A DNA stretch of 64,000 nt from an uncultured Tropicimonas sp. (GTDB lineage: Bacteria > Pseudomonadota > Alphaproteobacteria > Rhodobacterales > Rhodobacteraceae). Shown piece after piece: positions 29,201 through 37,104 of this stretch. Every line of letters starts with the position of its first letter. Positions within the stretch are counted from its first letter, which is position 1. The notes under the pieces were generated by a model that was not told the DNA's origin, did not search any database, and worked only from the letters and a program-made list of their open reading frames with translations. The translations under genes and the position numbers were made by a program. The stretch spans positions 1 through 64,000 of the forward strand of contig CANLZY010000013.1 of NCBI GenBank assembly GCA_947495685.1. The letters are read 5' to 3'.

Positions 29201-29674
29201 AATGCGACCGAGCTGGTCCGGACCGATCGGGCCGGAAATGATCACTTCCGTCACCTTGTCGCGCCAGGCGCCGCGGCGAACCACCGGCGCCTCGATGGAC
29301 TCGGGCAGAGACTTGACCGAGTCCACGGCGGCTTTCACCTCTTCGGTGGCGCGCGCCATGTCCCATCCGGGCTCCAGTACCAAGGTGACCGTGGTCGAAC
29401 CATCCTTTGACACAGCGGTGGAATCGGTGACGCCCTCCACGCCCTGCAAGGCGGGTTCCAGCAACGCCACGACCGCCCGGTCCAACTCTTCCGGCCCGGC
29501 CCCATCCCAGGCGACCGTCACGGTCACCGTGTCGATCACCACGTCGGGAAAGAACTGCGAGCGGATCTTGGTTGTTGCGACGAGGCCAAGCACCAGCATC
29601 ACCACCATGACAAAACTCGCCGCCGTGCGGTGGCGCGTGAAATAGCCCAAAAGTCCGTTGGCCTGTGCGTCCAT
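26300..29674 (-). CDS. RND-family efflux transporter with extended C-terminus
   Basis: This 1124-aa inner-membrane proton-driven pump has the start GYFTRHRTAASFVMVVMLVLG, a porter domain, the TM4 proton-relay pair in LGIVVDDAIVVAEHADF, the two-fold-repeated membrane halves, and a second such segment GMSGIIINDAIVLVTTVQDHARR. It belongs with HAE-type drug/solvent pumps but is diverged from AcrB. After the usual final helix (near residue 1030) there is an added stretch of about 85 residues with two more predicted helices. The ATG shares one base with the adaptor stop (ATGA), so the two are coupled. No TolC-type gene is adjacent; a shared one is expected. Confidence 0.9.
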   Translation of the reverse strand: MDAQANGLLGYFTRHRTAASFVMVVMLVLGLVATTKIRSQFFPDVVIDTVTVTVAWDGAGPEELDRAVVALLEPALQGVEGVTDSTAVSKDGSTTVTLVLEPGWDMARATEEVKAAVDSVKSLPESIEAPVVRRGAWRDKVTEVIISGPIGPDQLGRIGDDFVSRLYREGITRTAITGVAAPQIDVLVPEVARIRHDASLAEIAEAIGREVDTRPAGEVAGGAVRLRAGGETRDADAIRNLVVRVNPDGSKLYVRNVARVNVTDADADRAYFVAGQPAMLIRVDRSAEGDAIKMEATVRQLAEELRPELPEGVAIDLINTRAQDITDRLDILIENGLSGLVLVLITLFLFLSARTAFWVAMGIPVSMLAAVGVMYAAGLTINMMSLFALIITLGIVVDDAIVVAEHADFRHRKLGESPDMAAVGAVRRMLGPVFSSTITTVLAFVGLLFVGGGFGRLIADIPFVVSAVLVASLIESFLILPNHMRHALAAGTKRRWYDWPSTQFNRGFTWVAETLFAPFMHWVVRLRYLVVSAMLLLLAVSFSTVLRGEVPWAFFTAPERGSVTGNFAFLPGATRDDAQALARELDRAVAAVAEKFETDGDVSAVVHSVTQVGGTAGKGIPGESTLDPDALGSIDIGLVGADQREFSAQDFVRALQQEVVRPAGLALLSFRSQGAGPGGDSLAVNFYGPDSFVLKSAADDLIAALGQYPEVTGLQDSLPMGKEDMVLELTPLGEALGFTTEAIGAELFGRLNGITAAEFPAGSRTTSITVRLPESEQAGDFLQATRMRSPSGEWVPLGAIVSTTSTPAFSTVNRENGRRLVTVTGSLAEDNPERAGEISAALRSEILPAIAERHTLDWELGGLSVQQDDFLDEAMVGFLLCILGIYLVLGWVFGSWFHPFIVLAVIPFGLIGTIWGHAQFGLAMSLFTIIGLIGMSGIIINDAIVLVTTVQDHARRMAIGPAAIAGAKDRLRPILLTTLTTVLGLAPLMFEESRQSLFLKPTVVTLVYGLSVGFFIVLLMVPALMVIQADIARATSTLRRVLSGSRVAGGIRGLATVACVTIIVVNLGLILPGVGQDRAVQAFRALSGDLSPRLATLALGIVTSTVIAMVFVTIAHLSTRRRKT

Positions 29675-31161
29675 CACTGGCTCTCCGCCATCTTGGCTTC
29701 GAATTTCTCGACCGTTGCGCGGGGCACCTCGGGCAGTGCGAGTTCGGCCAGCCATTGTTCCCGCTTTTCGGGTTTCATTGCGTCGCTGGCGGTGATGAAG
29801 GCGATGATCGCGGCGCGGCGTTCTTGCTCCAGTGCAATCGTGTCGGAAGGCGGTGCGGCAGCGGGTGTGGCGGCCTCGGTCGGTTCGGGTCTTGGCGCGA
29901 CCGGCGTCACCTGGATGCCCGGCCCGAGTTGCAGGGCGCGGACCTTCACGTATTGCCGACCGAACGGTACATCGCCGACGATCACGTCGTCGCCCTGCTG
30001 ACGCAGCAGCGTGGCCTGCACTTCTTCCAGCCGATTGTTCTCGCCGATTAGCAACACCCGTCCGTCATTGGTGGTCGCAGTTGCCGGAATGCGCGCCACG
30101 CCATCAAGTGGGCGCTCGGGGATGCGAACCGTGACGAAATCGCCGGGTTGAACGAAATTCGGATCCGGGTCGATCAACCGGGCATAGATCAGTCGGCCAA
30201 TCTGCCCCTCGTCCCGTTCTGCCCCCGCACGGTCAAGCCGTGCGGGCAGGACCGTGATCTGGCGGCCGCGCTGCATCAGCACCTCGACATCGGCCTTTCG
30301 CAGGTCGCCCTGGTCGTTCAGCAACCGGGCGTATTGATTGCCGGTGACCCGAAAGGCGACTTCGACGGCGCTGGTGTCGATCAACACACCCAGTTGTTCG
30401 TTGATCGAGACAAGTCGCCCCTGCACGGCGGAGACATCGCTGACGACGCCGGTGAACGGGGCGAAATGGGTTGCGTCCTTCAACGCCCTGCGGGCTTCAA
30501 CCAGCGCGATCTCGCGTCTCCGCAGGGTGATTTCCGCCTGTGCCAACCGCGCCTCGTCACCCGCCACGACCTGCCGCCGGTTCAACAAAAGCTGTTGGGC
30601 TGCGGACCGGGCAAGAACGGCTGCCTCGACATCGGCCTCGGTCGCGACACCGCGTTCGCGCAACCCCTCCTGTCGGTCGGACGCCTGTTGACGCAGGTCA
30701 AGCTGCTCCTGGGAAGCTTCGGTCTCGAGCCGGGCAAGTTCCAGCGCCGAAGCTGCTTCGGCCATCGCGGCCTTTGCCTCGGCGACGTCTGTTTCGGCCA
30801 GCGCGACGGTGCTTTCGAGCTTTGCGGGATCGATTGCAAACAGCACGTCCCCGGTGTCCACCCTCCCGCCATCCCGGAAGTCCTCCGAGAGCGAAACCAG
30901 CTGCCCGGCAACCGCCGCGCGGAGTTCGAGCGTGCGGCCACTGGCCAGATGGCCGTAGGCCGTGATGATGGGCGACACCGTCTCGGCCGTGAGTGTTCCC
31001 ACATTCACCGAGTACGTGCGTTCGCGCGGTTGCTTGGCCTTGGCAGAGCTGCCAACCCGATCCTCCCACGCATCAAGCAGTACGGCACCAGCAGCAAGCA
31101 GAACCGCGAATGATATGCCCCCTATTGCGAGCCCGAAACCGGTGCGGACAATCGTTCCCAT
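29674..31161 (-). CDS. RND periplasmic adaptor (membrane fusion protein)
   Basis: This 495-aa HlyD/AcrA-type adaptor has an N-terminal membrane anchor (GFGLAIGGISFAVLLAAGAVL), a lipoyl half (LASGRTLELRAAVAGQLVSL and a matching FAPFTGVVSDVSAVQG) and a long coiled-coil hairpin in between (about residues 130-240, heptad-rich Ala/Leu/Glu). Beta-barrel and membrane-proximal domains follow. The C-terminal 70 or so residues after PGIQVTPVAP form a Pro/Ala linker and a helical tail not usual for AcrA. It bridges the pump to an outer-membrane channel. It is the first gene of the pump operon. Confidence 0.88.
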   Translation of the reverse strand: MGTIVRTGFGLAIGGISFAVLLAAGAVLLDAWEDRVGSSAKAKQPRERTYSVNVGTLTAETVSPIITAYGHLASGRTLELRAAVAGQLVSLSEDFRDGGRVDTGDVLFAIDPAKLESTVALAETDVAEAKAAMAEAASALELARLETEASQEQLDLRQQASDRQEGLRERGVATEADVEAAVLARSAAQQLLLNRRQVVAGDEARLAQAEITLRRREIALVEARRALKDATHFAPFTGVVSDVSAVQGRLVSINEQLGVLIDTSAVEVAFRVTGNQYARLLNDQGDLRKADVEVLMQRGRQITVLPARLDRAGAERDEGQIGRLIYARLIDPDPNFVQPGDFVTVRIPERPLDGVARIPATATTNDGRVLLIGENNRLEEVQATLLRQQGDDVIVGDVPFGRQYVKVRALQLGPGIQVTPVAPRPEPTEAATPAAAPPSDTIALEQERRAAIIAFITASDAMKPEKREQWLAELALPEVPRATVEKFEAKMAESQ

Positions 31162-32191
31162 CAGATAGACCCTTGCGAATATGTTGATCTGTTTTCACTG
31201 GCATCAAGATCAGCGGGATTGGCGGAGGTCAAGCTTCATGCCAGTGCTCTCGAAAAATCCCTCCAATTCCGAAGTCTTCATGTACCGGCGATTCTGGCGA
31301 TGGGTGGCGCAGTCATTGGACGCCTTCAGGACAGAAATGGAACGTCACGCCGTCGTTGTCGTTGCTGGCCACCTCGCGCAAGCATCACGCAACAACCCGG
31401 GTTTCCTTGCCATGACGCGGCGGACCGCGCCGGGGTCGGCCATGAGCCAGTGCATATCAACCCGCCGGTCATGAGCTTTGCCAGACAGTTGCTGGCGTTA
31501 CCTGCTCGGACTCTGACCTGCGGCGGGGCGGAAACAGCGACCGAAATCGGGCCGGCCTTCATGGCCAAGGGTCTGGGAAACATCAATGAGTCTCATGTCC
31601 TGATCCCTGGGCATCTTGGTCGCCATGTCACCGCCGGGGCTTCCACGAGGTCCGAATTGGAAACACCAACCTCCTGCAACCGTGTTGCAGGAGGTTGGCA
31701 TCTACGATCTCGGCACACTGGCGGACGCATGGCAATGTTTCATGTGAAAGGCGCCGCAAAAAACTGTCATCGGTGCCTGGGCCGGGATGTGCCCATGGAG
31801 CAGGCTGATACAAATTGCGGGGATCCATAGGAGTTTTCAGCCTTCATCAGGAGAAAATCTGATGGAGTGCCGACCATGGGGTTCCCTGCACCTCTGAAAG
31901 AGATATCGCCTGTTCGCACGCGCGGTGTGGGAAATATGGCAGACCCGGACACCGGGTGGGCCTTTGAGAACCAGAAATGCCTGACCGTCAACCGGACGCG
32001 GACACCACCAACTTGGGTCCTCTCGCATGCTGAGCGTCTTGAGACAGAGTAGATCAAGACGCCGGTTTCGTCACGGTTTCCCCGGCGATTGCGTGGCACG
32101 ATGGTGCGCCGGCGCAAGGGGCGGAGGCTGTCCGGGTGGGCAATGCCTACGCCGGCGAGCGGGCCCTCGACTGGGGCCGCCCGCCAAAGAT
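31162..32191. other. 1-kb gene-poor region
   Basis: About 1 kb between the adaptor start and DUF1127 carries only short open frames that overlap on both strands and lack ribosome sites or family features. One frame (about 32060-32230, plus strand: TGFVTVSPAIAWHDGAPAQG, later YAGERALDWG) has protein-like composition and could be a gene remnant. The region contains the adaptor promoter, a perfect 15-bp inverted repeat and a terminator hairpin. No transposase or tRNA gene was seen. Confidence 0.5.
31666..31698. repeat. Perfect 15-bp inverted repeat with 3-nt loop
   Basis: CCAACCTCCTGCAAC, then CGT, then GTTGCAGGAGGTTGG. The arms are exact reverse complements and pairing stops at the next base on each side. 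There is no T-run, so it is not a classical terminator. It could be an operator, a site for a recombinase, or a relic of a mobile element. It lies mid-way in a 1-kb gene-poor region. Confidence 0.8.
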
Positions 32192-32214
32192 CGAGGCCCG
32201 GTCCGCGGGCCTCG
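32192..32214. terminator. GC-rich hairpin downstream of DUF1127
   Basis: A 9-bp perfect stem (arms CGAGGCCCG and CGGGCCTCG) closes a 5-nt loop, 19 bases past the DUF1127 stop on the minus strand. The sequence after it on that strand has only ATCTTTGG, so its strength as a terminator is uncertain. Confidence 0.5.
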
Positions 32215-32232
32215 TGACGGTTATCGACGCGC

Positions 32233-32454
32233 CTAGCAGACGCGCGCAGCGGCCTCGTGGGCAATGTCGCGAATGCTCAGGCTGCTCAGGTTGACGTCGG
32301 CCAGTTCACGCTCGGACATCAGCGACAGCTCGTCATAGGTGCGGTGATAGACGCGGGCCCGTTCAATCCGCAGCTTGATGCCTTCGACGAAAGCGGACAA
32401 CCAGCTGGTGTTGACGCTGAAATCGCTGCGGGGGGTGGCGGAAGCATAGGCCAT
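32233..32454 (-). CDS. DUF1127 small protein
   Basis: This 73-aa protein has the C-terminal DUF1127-type segment YHRTYDELSLMSERELADVNLSSLSIRDIA. Proteins of this family are short and Arg-rich; in several alphaproteobacteria they bind RNA or influence phosphate and carbon metabolism and stress responses. The ATG was chosen because the frame upstream has no family character. It is monocistronic with its own terminator and divergent from the flavin oxidase. The specific role here is unknown. Confidence 0.85.
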   Translation of the reverse strand: MAYASATPRSDFSVNTSWLSAFVEGIKLRIERARVYHRTYDELSLMSERELADVNLSSLSIRDIAHEAAARVC

Positions 32455-32674
32455 TTTCGGTATCCTCAGATTGTCTGGAGCCCTCTCCAGATCACGGTTG
32501 AAAGCGCTTTGGGTTCGTATGTTAGCGCTGTCTTCGTTCATTGATGTAAACCTGTGGCGGTCTGGTGCAACTGGCGAAATGCTCAGATCCGTTATGCATT
32601 TCATGCACGGAACTTTGCCGTTAGCGTGTACGGGCCGCCAATCTGTTGGCGGCCTGTCATGAAAGAGCTGGGAC

Positions 32675-33748
32675 GTGACACAGTCAGATATCGTTGTTAT
32701 AGGCGCAGGCATCGCTGGCCTGACCGCTGCGCTGTGCCTGCAACGCGCGGGCAGGCAGGTATCTGTTCTGGAAGGCTCCGACCGGACGGGAGGTCGGGTG
32801 CGGTCGGTCGTCTGCGGAACCAACGAAATCCCGACGTGTGACACCGGGCCGACATGGGTCTGGCCCAGGTGGCAGCCACACGTTCAGCGGTGGCTTGACG
32901 CCCTGAGCGTACGGCCATTTCCGCAGTGGGAACAGGGTGACGCCATTCTCGACGGATACGGGCCGCAGGTGGTCCGGCAACCGTTGCCCGGGCAGGACGG
33001 GATCGTCCGCCTGCACGGTGGGCCGGGTGCTATCGTGGAGGCTGTTCAGGACAGGCTCGAACCGGGGACAGTTCACACCGGATCAGAGGTTGTCGGGATC
33101 GAGCCCGCGGAACACGGGATGCGCCTGCGACTGAACGCTGGACCGACCTGGGAGTGCTCGGTTGCCATAATCGCGACGCCGTTGCGGGTCGCCCACGAGC
33201 GGATCATGATTGATGCGCTCGACAGCAACGTCACAAGGCTCATGCAGCGAACATCGACCTGGATGGGCCAACAAGCCAAGGCGGTCGTCGTTTACCCAAG
33301 CCCGTTCTGGCGGGCGCGGGGCTTGTCAGGCCGGGTCGCCAGCCGGGCGGGGCCATTGGTCGAAATGCACGATCATTCGCCAGAGGATGGGGCGTTTGGC
33401 GCATTGTTTGGATTTGTCGGATGGAGCGCGCAAGATCGCGCCCGAGATCCGTCCGTACTGCGGGCCGCAATCTTGGAGCAATTGGTGCGATGCTTCGGGC
33501 CCGAGGCAAGCGATCCGCAGCAACTGGTCTTGCAGGATTGGGCAAAGGAACCGCTCATCTGCAGTCAGCTGGATCTTCGCGCGCCACCAGAACATCCCAC
33601 AGTGGGCCCGGACGTGCTGCGTCAGGGGCATCTCGACAACCGCCTGTGGTTTGCGGTGTCGGAGACGTCGGATGTCAGCCCGGGGCTGATCGAAGGCGCG
33701 CTTGTTGCCGGCGAACGCATTGCTGAACGGGTTCTTGCCTGCCGTTAG
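32675..33748 (+). CDS. FAD-dependent amine oxidase family protein
   Basis: This 357-aa flavoprotein has an N-terminal dinucleotide fold DIVVIGAGIAGLTAALCLQR followed by the GSDRTGGRVRSV motif. The C-terminal FAD segment is LWFAVSETSDVSPGLIEGAL...GERIAERVL, typical of flavin monoamine oxidases. It is shorter than most (usually about 450 aa), with a reduced substrate domain. It starts at GTG. Downstream lie CIA30-like and TspO genes on the same strand, an arrangement that may link it to pigment, tetrapyrrole or oxidative-stress metabolism. The substrate is unknown. Confidence 0.82.
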   Translation: MTQSDIVVIGAGIAGLTAALCLQRAGRQVSVLEGSDRTGGRVRSVVCGTNEIPTCDTGPTWVWPRWQPHVQRWLDALSVRPFPQWEQGDAILDGYGPQVVRQPLPGQDGIVRLHGGPGAIVEAVQDRLEPGTVHTGSEVVGIEPAEHGMRLRLNAGPTWECSVAIIATPLRVAHERIMIDALDSNVTRLMQRTSTWMGQQAKAVVVYPSPFWRARGLSGRVASRAGPLVEMHDHSPEDGAFGALFGFVGWSAQDRARDPSVLRAAILEQLVRCFGPEASDPQQLVLQDWAKEPLICSQLDLRAPPEHPTVGPDVLRQGHLDNRLWFAVSETSDVSPGLIEGALVAGERIAERVLACR

Positions 33749-33888
33749 GCCAATCTGCAGTTGGTCGATTTGAGCACGCGTTACTGTCAGGCTCCGGTCA
33801 AAAAGTTTCGACGATGCGCCTGAAACGGGGTGTCAACGGGTCAGAACGCACTACGTTGGAAAGAGGATTAGAGGTGGAAGTCGGCGCG

Positions 33889-34434
33889 ATGATCAGGGAA
33901 ACGTTCTTAGCCATTGCCTTGATGGCCATTGCGCCTTCGGCATGGGGTGAGTCAGCCATGACGCGAGATCTGCAACCGGCTTCGAACCTGCAGTGGACCT
34001 ATGTCGCAGACAATGTGATGGGTGGCGTCTCCCAAGGGCAGTCGAGCATCGGTAGCGACGGCGGACGAGCGTTCATTCGCCTGTCTGGCGAGGTCAGCAC
34101 CAAAAACCGCGGGGGCTTCATTCAGGTCCGGACCGTGCTCGCTCTTCTCGACGCGGATGCCCAAGGGCTGATCCTGACCGTCCGGGGCAACGGAGAGCGA
34201 TACTTCATCCATCTTCGGACGCGGTCAACTCGGCTGCCGTGGCAATACTATCAGGCCAGTTTCGAGACTGGCCCGACCTGGCGTGACGTCAGGCTGCCAT
34301 GGTCGGCGTTCAAGCCGTCGGGCAGTCTGCTGCCGAAGCGGGTTTCTCCGGAGACGATCCGGTCGGTCGGGCTGGTGGCGTTCGGAAAGGACTACACGGC
34401 GGATGTGTCGTTGGCGGACATTGGCGTGTACTAG
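33889..34434 (+). CDS. CIA30 (NDUFAF1-like) family protein with signal peptide
   Basis: This 181-aa protein has a signal peptide (FLAIALMAIAPSAWG) and the CIA30/NDUFAF1 beta-sandwich features: WTYVADNVMGGVSQGQ, FIRLSGEVSTKNRGGFIQVR, YFIHLRTRSTRLPWQYYQ and the tail IRSVGLVAF. Eukaryotic relatives assist complex I assembly; bacterial ones are exported and of unknown role, probably carbohydrate- or ligand-binding by fold. The second Met is the start, because the earlier frame encodes a polar leader before the signal. It lies between the flavin oxidase and tspO. Confidence 0.8.
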   Translation: MIRETFLAIALMAIAPSAWGESAMTRDLQPASNLQWTYVADNVMGGVSQGQSSIGSDGGRAFIRLSGEVSTKNRGGFIQVRTVLALLDADAQGLILTVRGNGERYFIHLRTRSTRLPWQYYQASFETGPTWRDVRLPWSAFKPSGSLLPKRVSPETIRSVGLVAFGKDYTADVSLADIGVY

Positions 34435-34488
34435 TCCATTGCCTGTTCTACACAATGCGAGTCTTCGCGCAATCAAACGAGAGCGGCC

Positions 34489-34956
34489 ATGACCATTGCG
34501 CTATTTCTGATCTTTCTGGCAGCCTGCATGGCCGCCGGGTCGACGGGTGCCTTGTTCGCCCCCGGAGAGTGGTATCGCAATTTGCGCAAGCCCAGCTGGA
34601 CGCCCCCGGGCTGGATGTTTTCCGTGATGTGGACGTCCCTGTACCTCCTGATGTCGTGGGCGGCGACCCGTGTCGCGCTTTCTGACGGTGGCCAGATCGC
34701 GTTGGCGCTATGGGCGTTGCAGATCGCCCTGAACACCCTGTGGACACCCGTGTTCTTTGGCCTGCACCGAATGCGCGCAGGGCTCGCGATCATTGCTCTG
34801 TTGTGGGCCACCGTGGTGGCGACCTCGATCGCGTTTTTTCAGGTCGATGCTCTGGCAGGCGCGATGATGCTCCCATACATCGCTTGGGTGTCGGTTGCGG
34901 CAGGCCTGAACCTTTCGATCCTGAGGCTGAACCCGGAACAGGCGGTGGGCCGTTAG
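34489..34956 (+). CDS. tspO: TspO/MBR family tryptophan-rich sensory protein
   Basis: This 155-aa protein has five predicted membrane helices and TspO signatures: LRKPSWTPPGWMF (the WTPP motif), WAATRVAL, LNTLWTPVFFGLHRMRAGL and PYIAWVSVAAGLNLSI. TspO binds tetrapyrroles and, in Rhodobacter, dampens photopigment gene expression in the presence of oxygen. It fits the neighbouring haem biosynthesis block and the CIA30-like gene. Length is normal for the family. Confidence 0.93.
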   Translation: MTIALFLIFLAACMAAGSTGALFAPGEWYRNLRKPSWTPPGWMFSVMWTSLYLLMSWAATRVALSDGGQIALALWALQIALNTLWTPVFFGLHRMRAGLAIIALLWATVVATSIAFFQVDALAGAMMLPYIAWVSVAAGLNLSILRLNPEQAVGR

Positions 34957-35023
34957 GTCAGGGCGTGGTCGACCCAATACCGGGTGCCAGACACCGTAGC
35001 AGAAGCCATCTTGCCATGGCCCG

Positions 35024-35332
35024 TCAGGTAAAACCTCGCACGATCCTTGACCCAGCGAATCCCGACAATTGTCGCATCATCCCGAACCTCGTTCCCGTTT
35101 CGGTAGCTGCGTCGTAGCCATCAGAGGTGAACTCGACGACATCCGTGTCTTCGTGAAAGGCGATCGCGACCTTGGTCTCGACGTCTCCGACTCCGAATGA
35201 GCGGACAACACAGGCGGTGGTCCTGTTCATGTAGTCAGGGTCGCCCTCCTCAAGCGACACTGCGGCGGCGGAATGCAACGGCAAGATCTTGGCCCAATTC
35301 CAAATCAAAGCCCTAATTCCGAACCGTTCCAA
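35024..35332 (-). CDS. Possible small hypothetical protein
   Basis: This is a 102-aa open frame with balanced composition (VETKVAIAFHEDTDVVEFTS) and no recognised domain. An internal Met at residue 35 (MNRTTACVVRSFGVG) could be the true start. It sits alone in a 600-bp spacer between tspO and hemY. There is no clear ribosome site, so it may be spurious or a remnant. Confidence 0.3.
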   Translation of the reverse strand: MERFGIRALIWNWAKILPLHSAAAVSLEEGDPDYMNRTTACVVRSFGVGDVETKVAIAFHEDTDVVEFTSDGYDAATETGTRFGMMRQLSGFAGSRIVRGFT

Positions 35333-35560
35333 GAGACGGATGAACTTTGTCTGGTGCGGATCGAATGAAGGTGCCGATCATCCCGAAGGGAGCAATGGCA
35401 GGGCCTGAAATGATCAGTTTGACGCGTCGATGCCGGGCCATGAAAAGCAAAACGCGCTCCGGGCCCGAATCAAGTTATTCCCAGTCGCCCACATCCAAAC
35501 GCAATTCGGGCGCGGTGGCAGAACCACGCGCGCCCGAATTCAAGTCAACGTGCCATGGCG
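35333..35560. other. Spacer with no recognised feature
   Basis: Between the possible small protein and the hemY 3' end I see only short overlapping frames and no clear terminator or repeat. Confidence 0.4.
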
Positions 35561-37093
35561 TCAGGTTGGTTTTGCCCCTGTACCAGCCGCGTCGGTCTCC
35601 AGGACTTGCGCTTCGACGGTCTTCCCATCGTCGGGAAACTGGCTCCGGGGTTCCTCCGACGCCGGCACTTCGACAACCGGGGTTTCGTCTGCTGCCGCAG
35701 AGTCGGCTTCCGGTGTCTTTCCGACAATCAATGGCAGCATCTCTGCGCCCGTCGGCATAGTCAGTTCGGACTTCGGCAGTTCACGCCAGCTGAGGGTGTC
35801 GAACCCACCGCAGCTTGAGCAGACCGGCGCCCACGTCGGTTCGGTGTTCTGGCAGTTGTCGCAGATCCATTGCGGTCCGCGTGGCGCGGTCACAGCCTTG
35901 GCCAGCCAGCCGCGCACGACCGCATCGTCGGCCCCTTCGCCACGCTCGACCGCTGCCATGATGGACAGGTTCCGGGCCGTCGGAGCGCTGGTTGCCAATT
36001 CGCCGATGGCCCGGCGTGCAGCCGGGAAATCCTCGGCTGCGATGTTCAGCTCTGCCAGCAGCATCTTGGTTTCGGGGTTGTTCGGCTGCAGGCGCGTCAG
36101 GTCCGCAAATCGCTTCACTCGGGCCTTGGGGTCTTCGTCCGGCACGATTTCGGCAAAGGCCACCGCCAGCTCCGGATGCGGGTTCATTTCCCAGGTCTTC
36201 TTGAGAACCCGGGCCGCCAGCCGCGGCTTGTCCTTCTGGATGTAACCGCGTGCAGCCATGACAGCGGCCGGGACCAGGTCCGGCGACAGCTTGTTGGCTT
36301 CGATCGCCGCCTCGCGGGATTCGATCGATTTGCCGTCGTCCAGGATATCCTTGGCTTCGGACAGGGCAAGAACGGCATCGCGGCGCCGGTGCACGTCGCG
36401 CGGCATTGTTCCGGTGCGCAGCTTCGTGCCCAGCGTCTTGCGAGCGCCGACCCAGTCGTGATGCTCGGCCTGAAGCTTCAGCAGGGTGTCCTGCACCTCT
36501 TCGTGCTTTGGCTTGAGCGCATAGGCCTTTTGGGCCAGCAACAGCGCCGTGTCAGTGTCACCTTCCGCCAGCTTCTGCTTCATGATCCCGCGAATGCCGA
36601 CAAACCGGGTCTGATCGTTTGTCAGAAGCCTCTTGTAGGCCGCTTCGGCGGTCGAGCGTTCGCCGATCAGTTCGGCTGCCTCGGCGGTGATCACGCTGGT
36701 GACCAGTGGGTTGTCCAACAGCTTTTCGGCCTTGGCGGCCTTTGTCATGGCAAGCCGACCTTCGCCGGACGCCAGCGCCAACAGCGAGTCAGTCAGCGCC
36801 TTGTAGCCGCGACGCTCCCGGTTGCGGTCGAAATAGCGCGACAACGCTGTTTCATCGCCGAGCAGGAACTTGATGAAGGCATAGAGCAGGCTCAGCAGCT
36901 TGAACGCGATGTACATGATGCCAACGACGGCAAGGGCAACCAGAACCGCCTGAAGCGGGCCAAGCTGGACCTCCTTGTAACCGGCGACCGAAATCACCAC
37001 GCTGGGGCCGTTCTCCATGACATACCCGGCGCCGACGGTCAGAGCCGCGACAATCGCAACGAACAACAAAATCTTTATGAGAGACCAAAGCAT
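35561..37093 (-). CDS. hemY: HemY-type TPR membrane protein of haem biosynthesis
   Basis: This 510-aa protein has two N-terminal membrane helices (ILLFVAIVAALTVGAGYVM, LVALAVVGIMYIAFKLL) and then TPR-like helical repeats. This is the proteobacterial HemY family encoded beside hemD, distinct from the Gram-positive oxidase of the same name. Its exact task in coproporphyrin/protohaem formation is unclear. The C-terminal region holds a rubredoxin/zinc-ribbon-like CDNC...CSSC pair (WICDNCQN, PVCSSCGGFD) and then an acidic Pro-rich tail. It follows the mitofilin-like gene by 11 bases. Confidence 0.85.
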   Translation of the reverse strand: MLWSLIKILLFVAIVAALTVGAGYVMENGPSVVISVAGYKEVQLGPLQAVLVALAVVGIMYIAFKLLSLLYAFIKFLLGDETALSRYFDRNRERRGYKALTDSLLALASGEGRLAMTKAAKAEKLLDNPLVTSVITAEAAELIGERSTAEAAYKRLLTNDQTRFVGIRGIMKQKLAEGDTDTALLLAQKAYALKPKHEEVQDTLLKLQAEHHDWVGARKTLGTKLRTGTMPRDVHRRRDAVLALSEAKDILDDGKSIESREAAIEANKLSPDLVPAAVMAARGYIQKDKPRLAARVLKKTWEMNPHPELAVAFAEIVPDEDPKARVKRFADLTRLQPNNPETKMLLAELNIAAEDFPAARRAIGELATSAPTARNLSIMAAVERGEGADDAVVRGWLAKAVTAPRGPQWICDNCQNTEPTWAPVCSSCGGFDTLSWRELPKSELTMPTGAEMLPLIVGKTPEADSAAADETPVVEVPASEEPRSQFPDDGKTVEAQVLETDAAGTGAKPT

Positions 37094-37104
37094 CGCGGGC
37101 GTCC

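Noticed and set aside
31184-31207. TTGAT...ATCAA pair before the RND adaptor
   Set aside because: The half-sites are 14 bases apart, not 4, so it does not fit the FNR-type spacing seen at the other three boxes.
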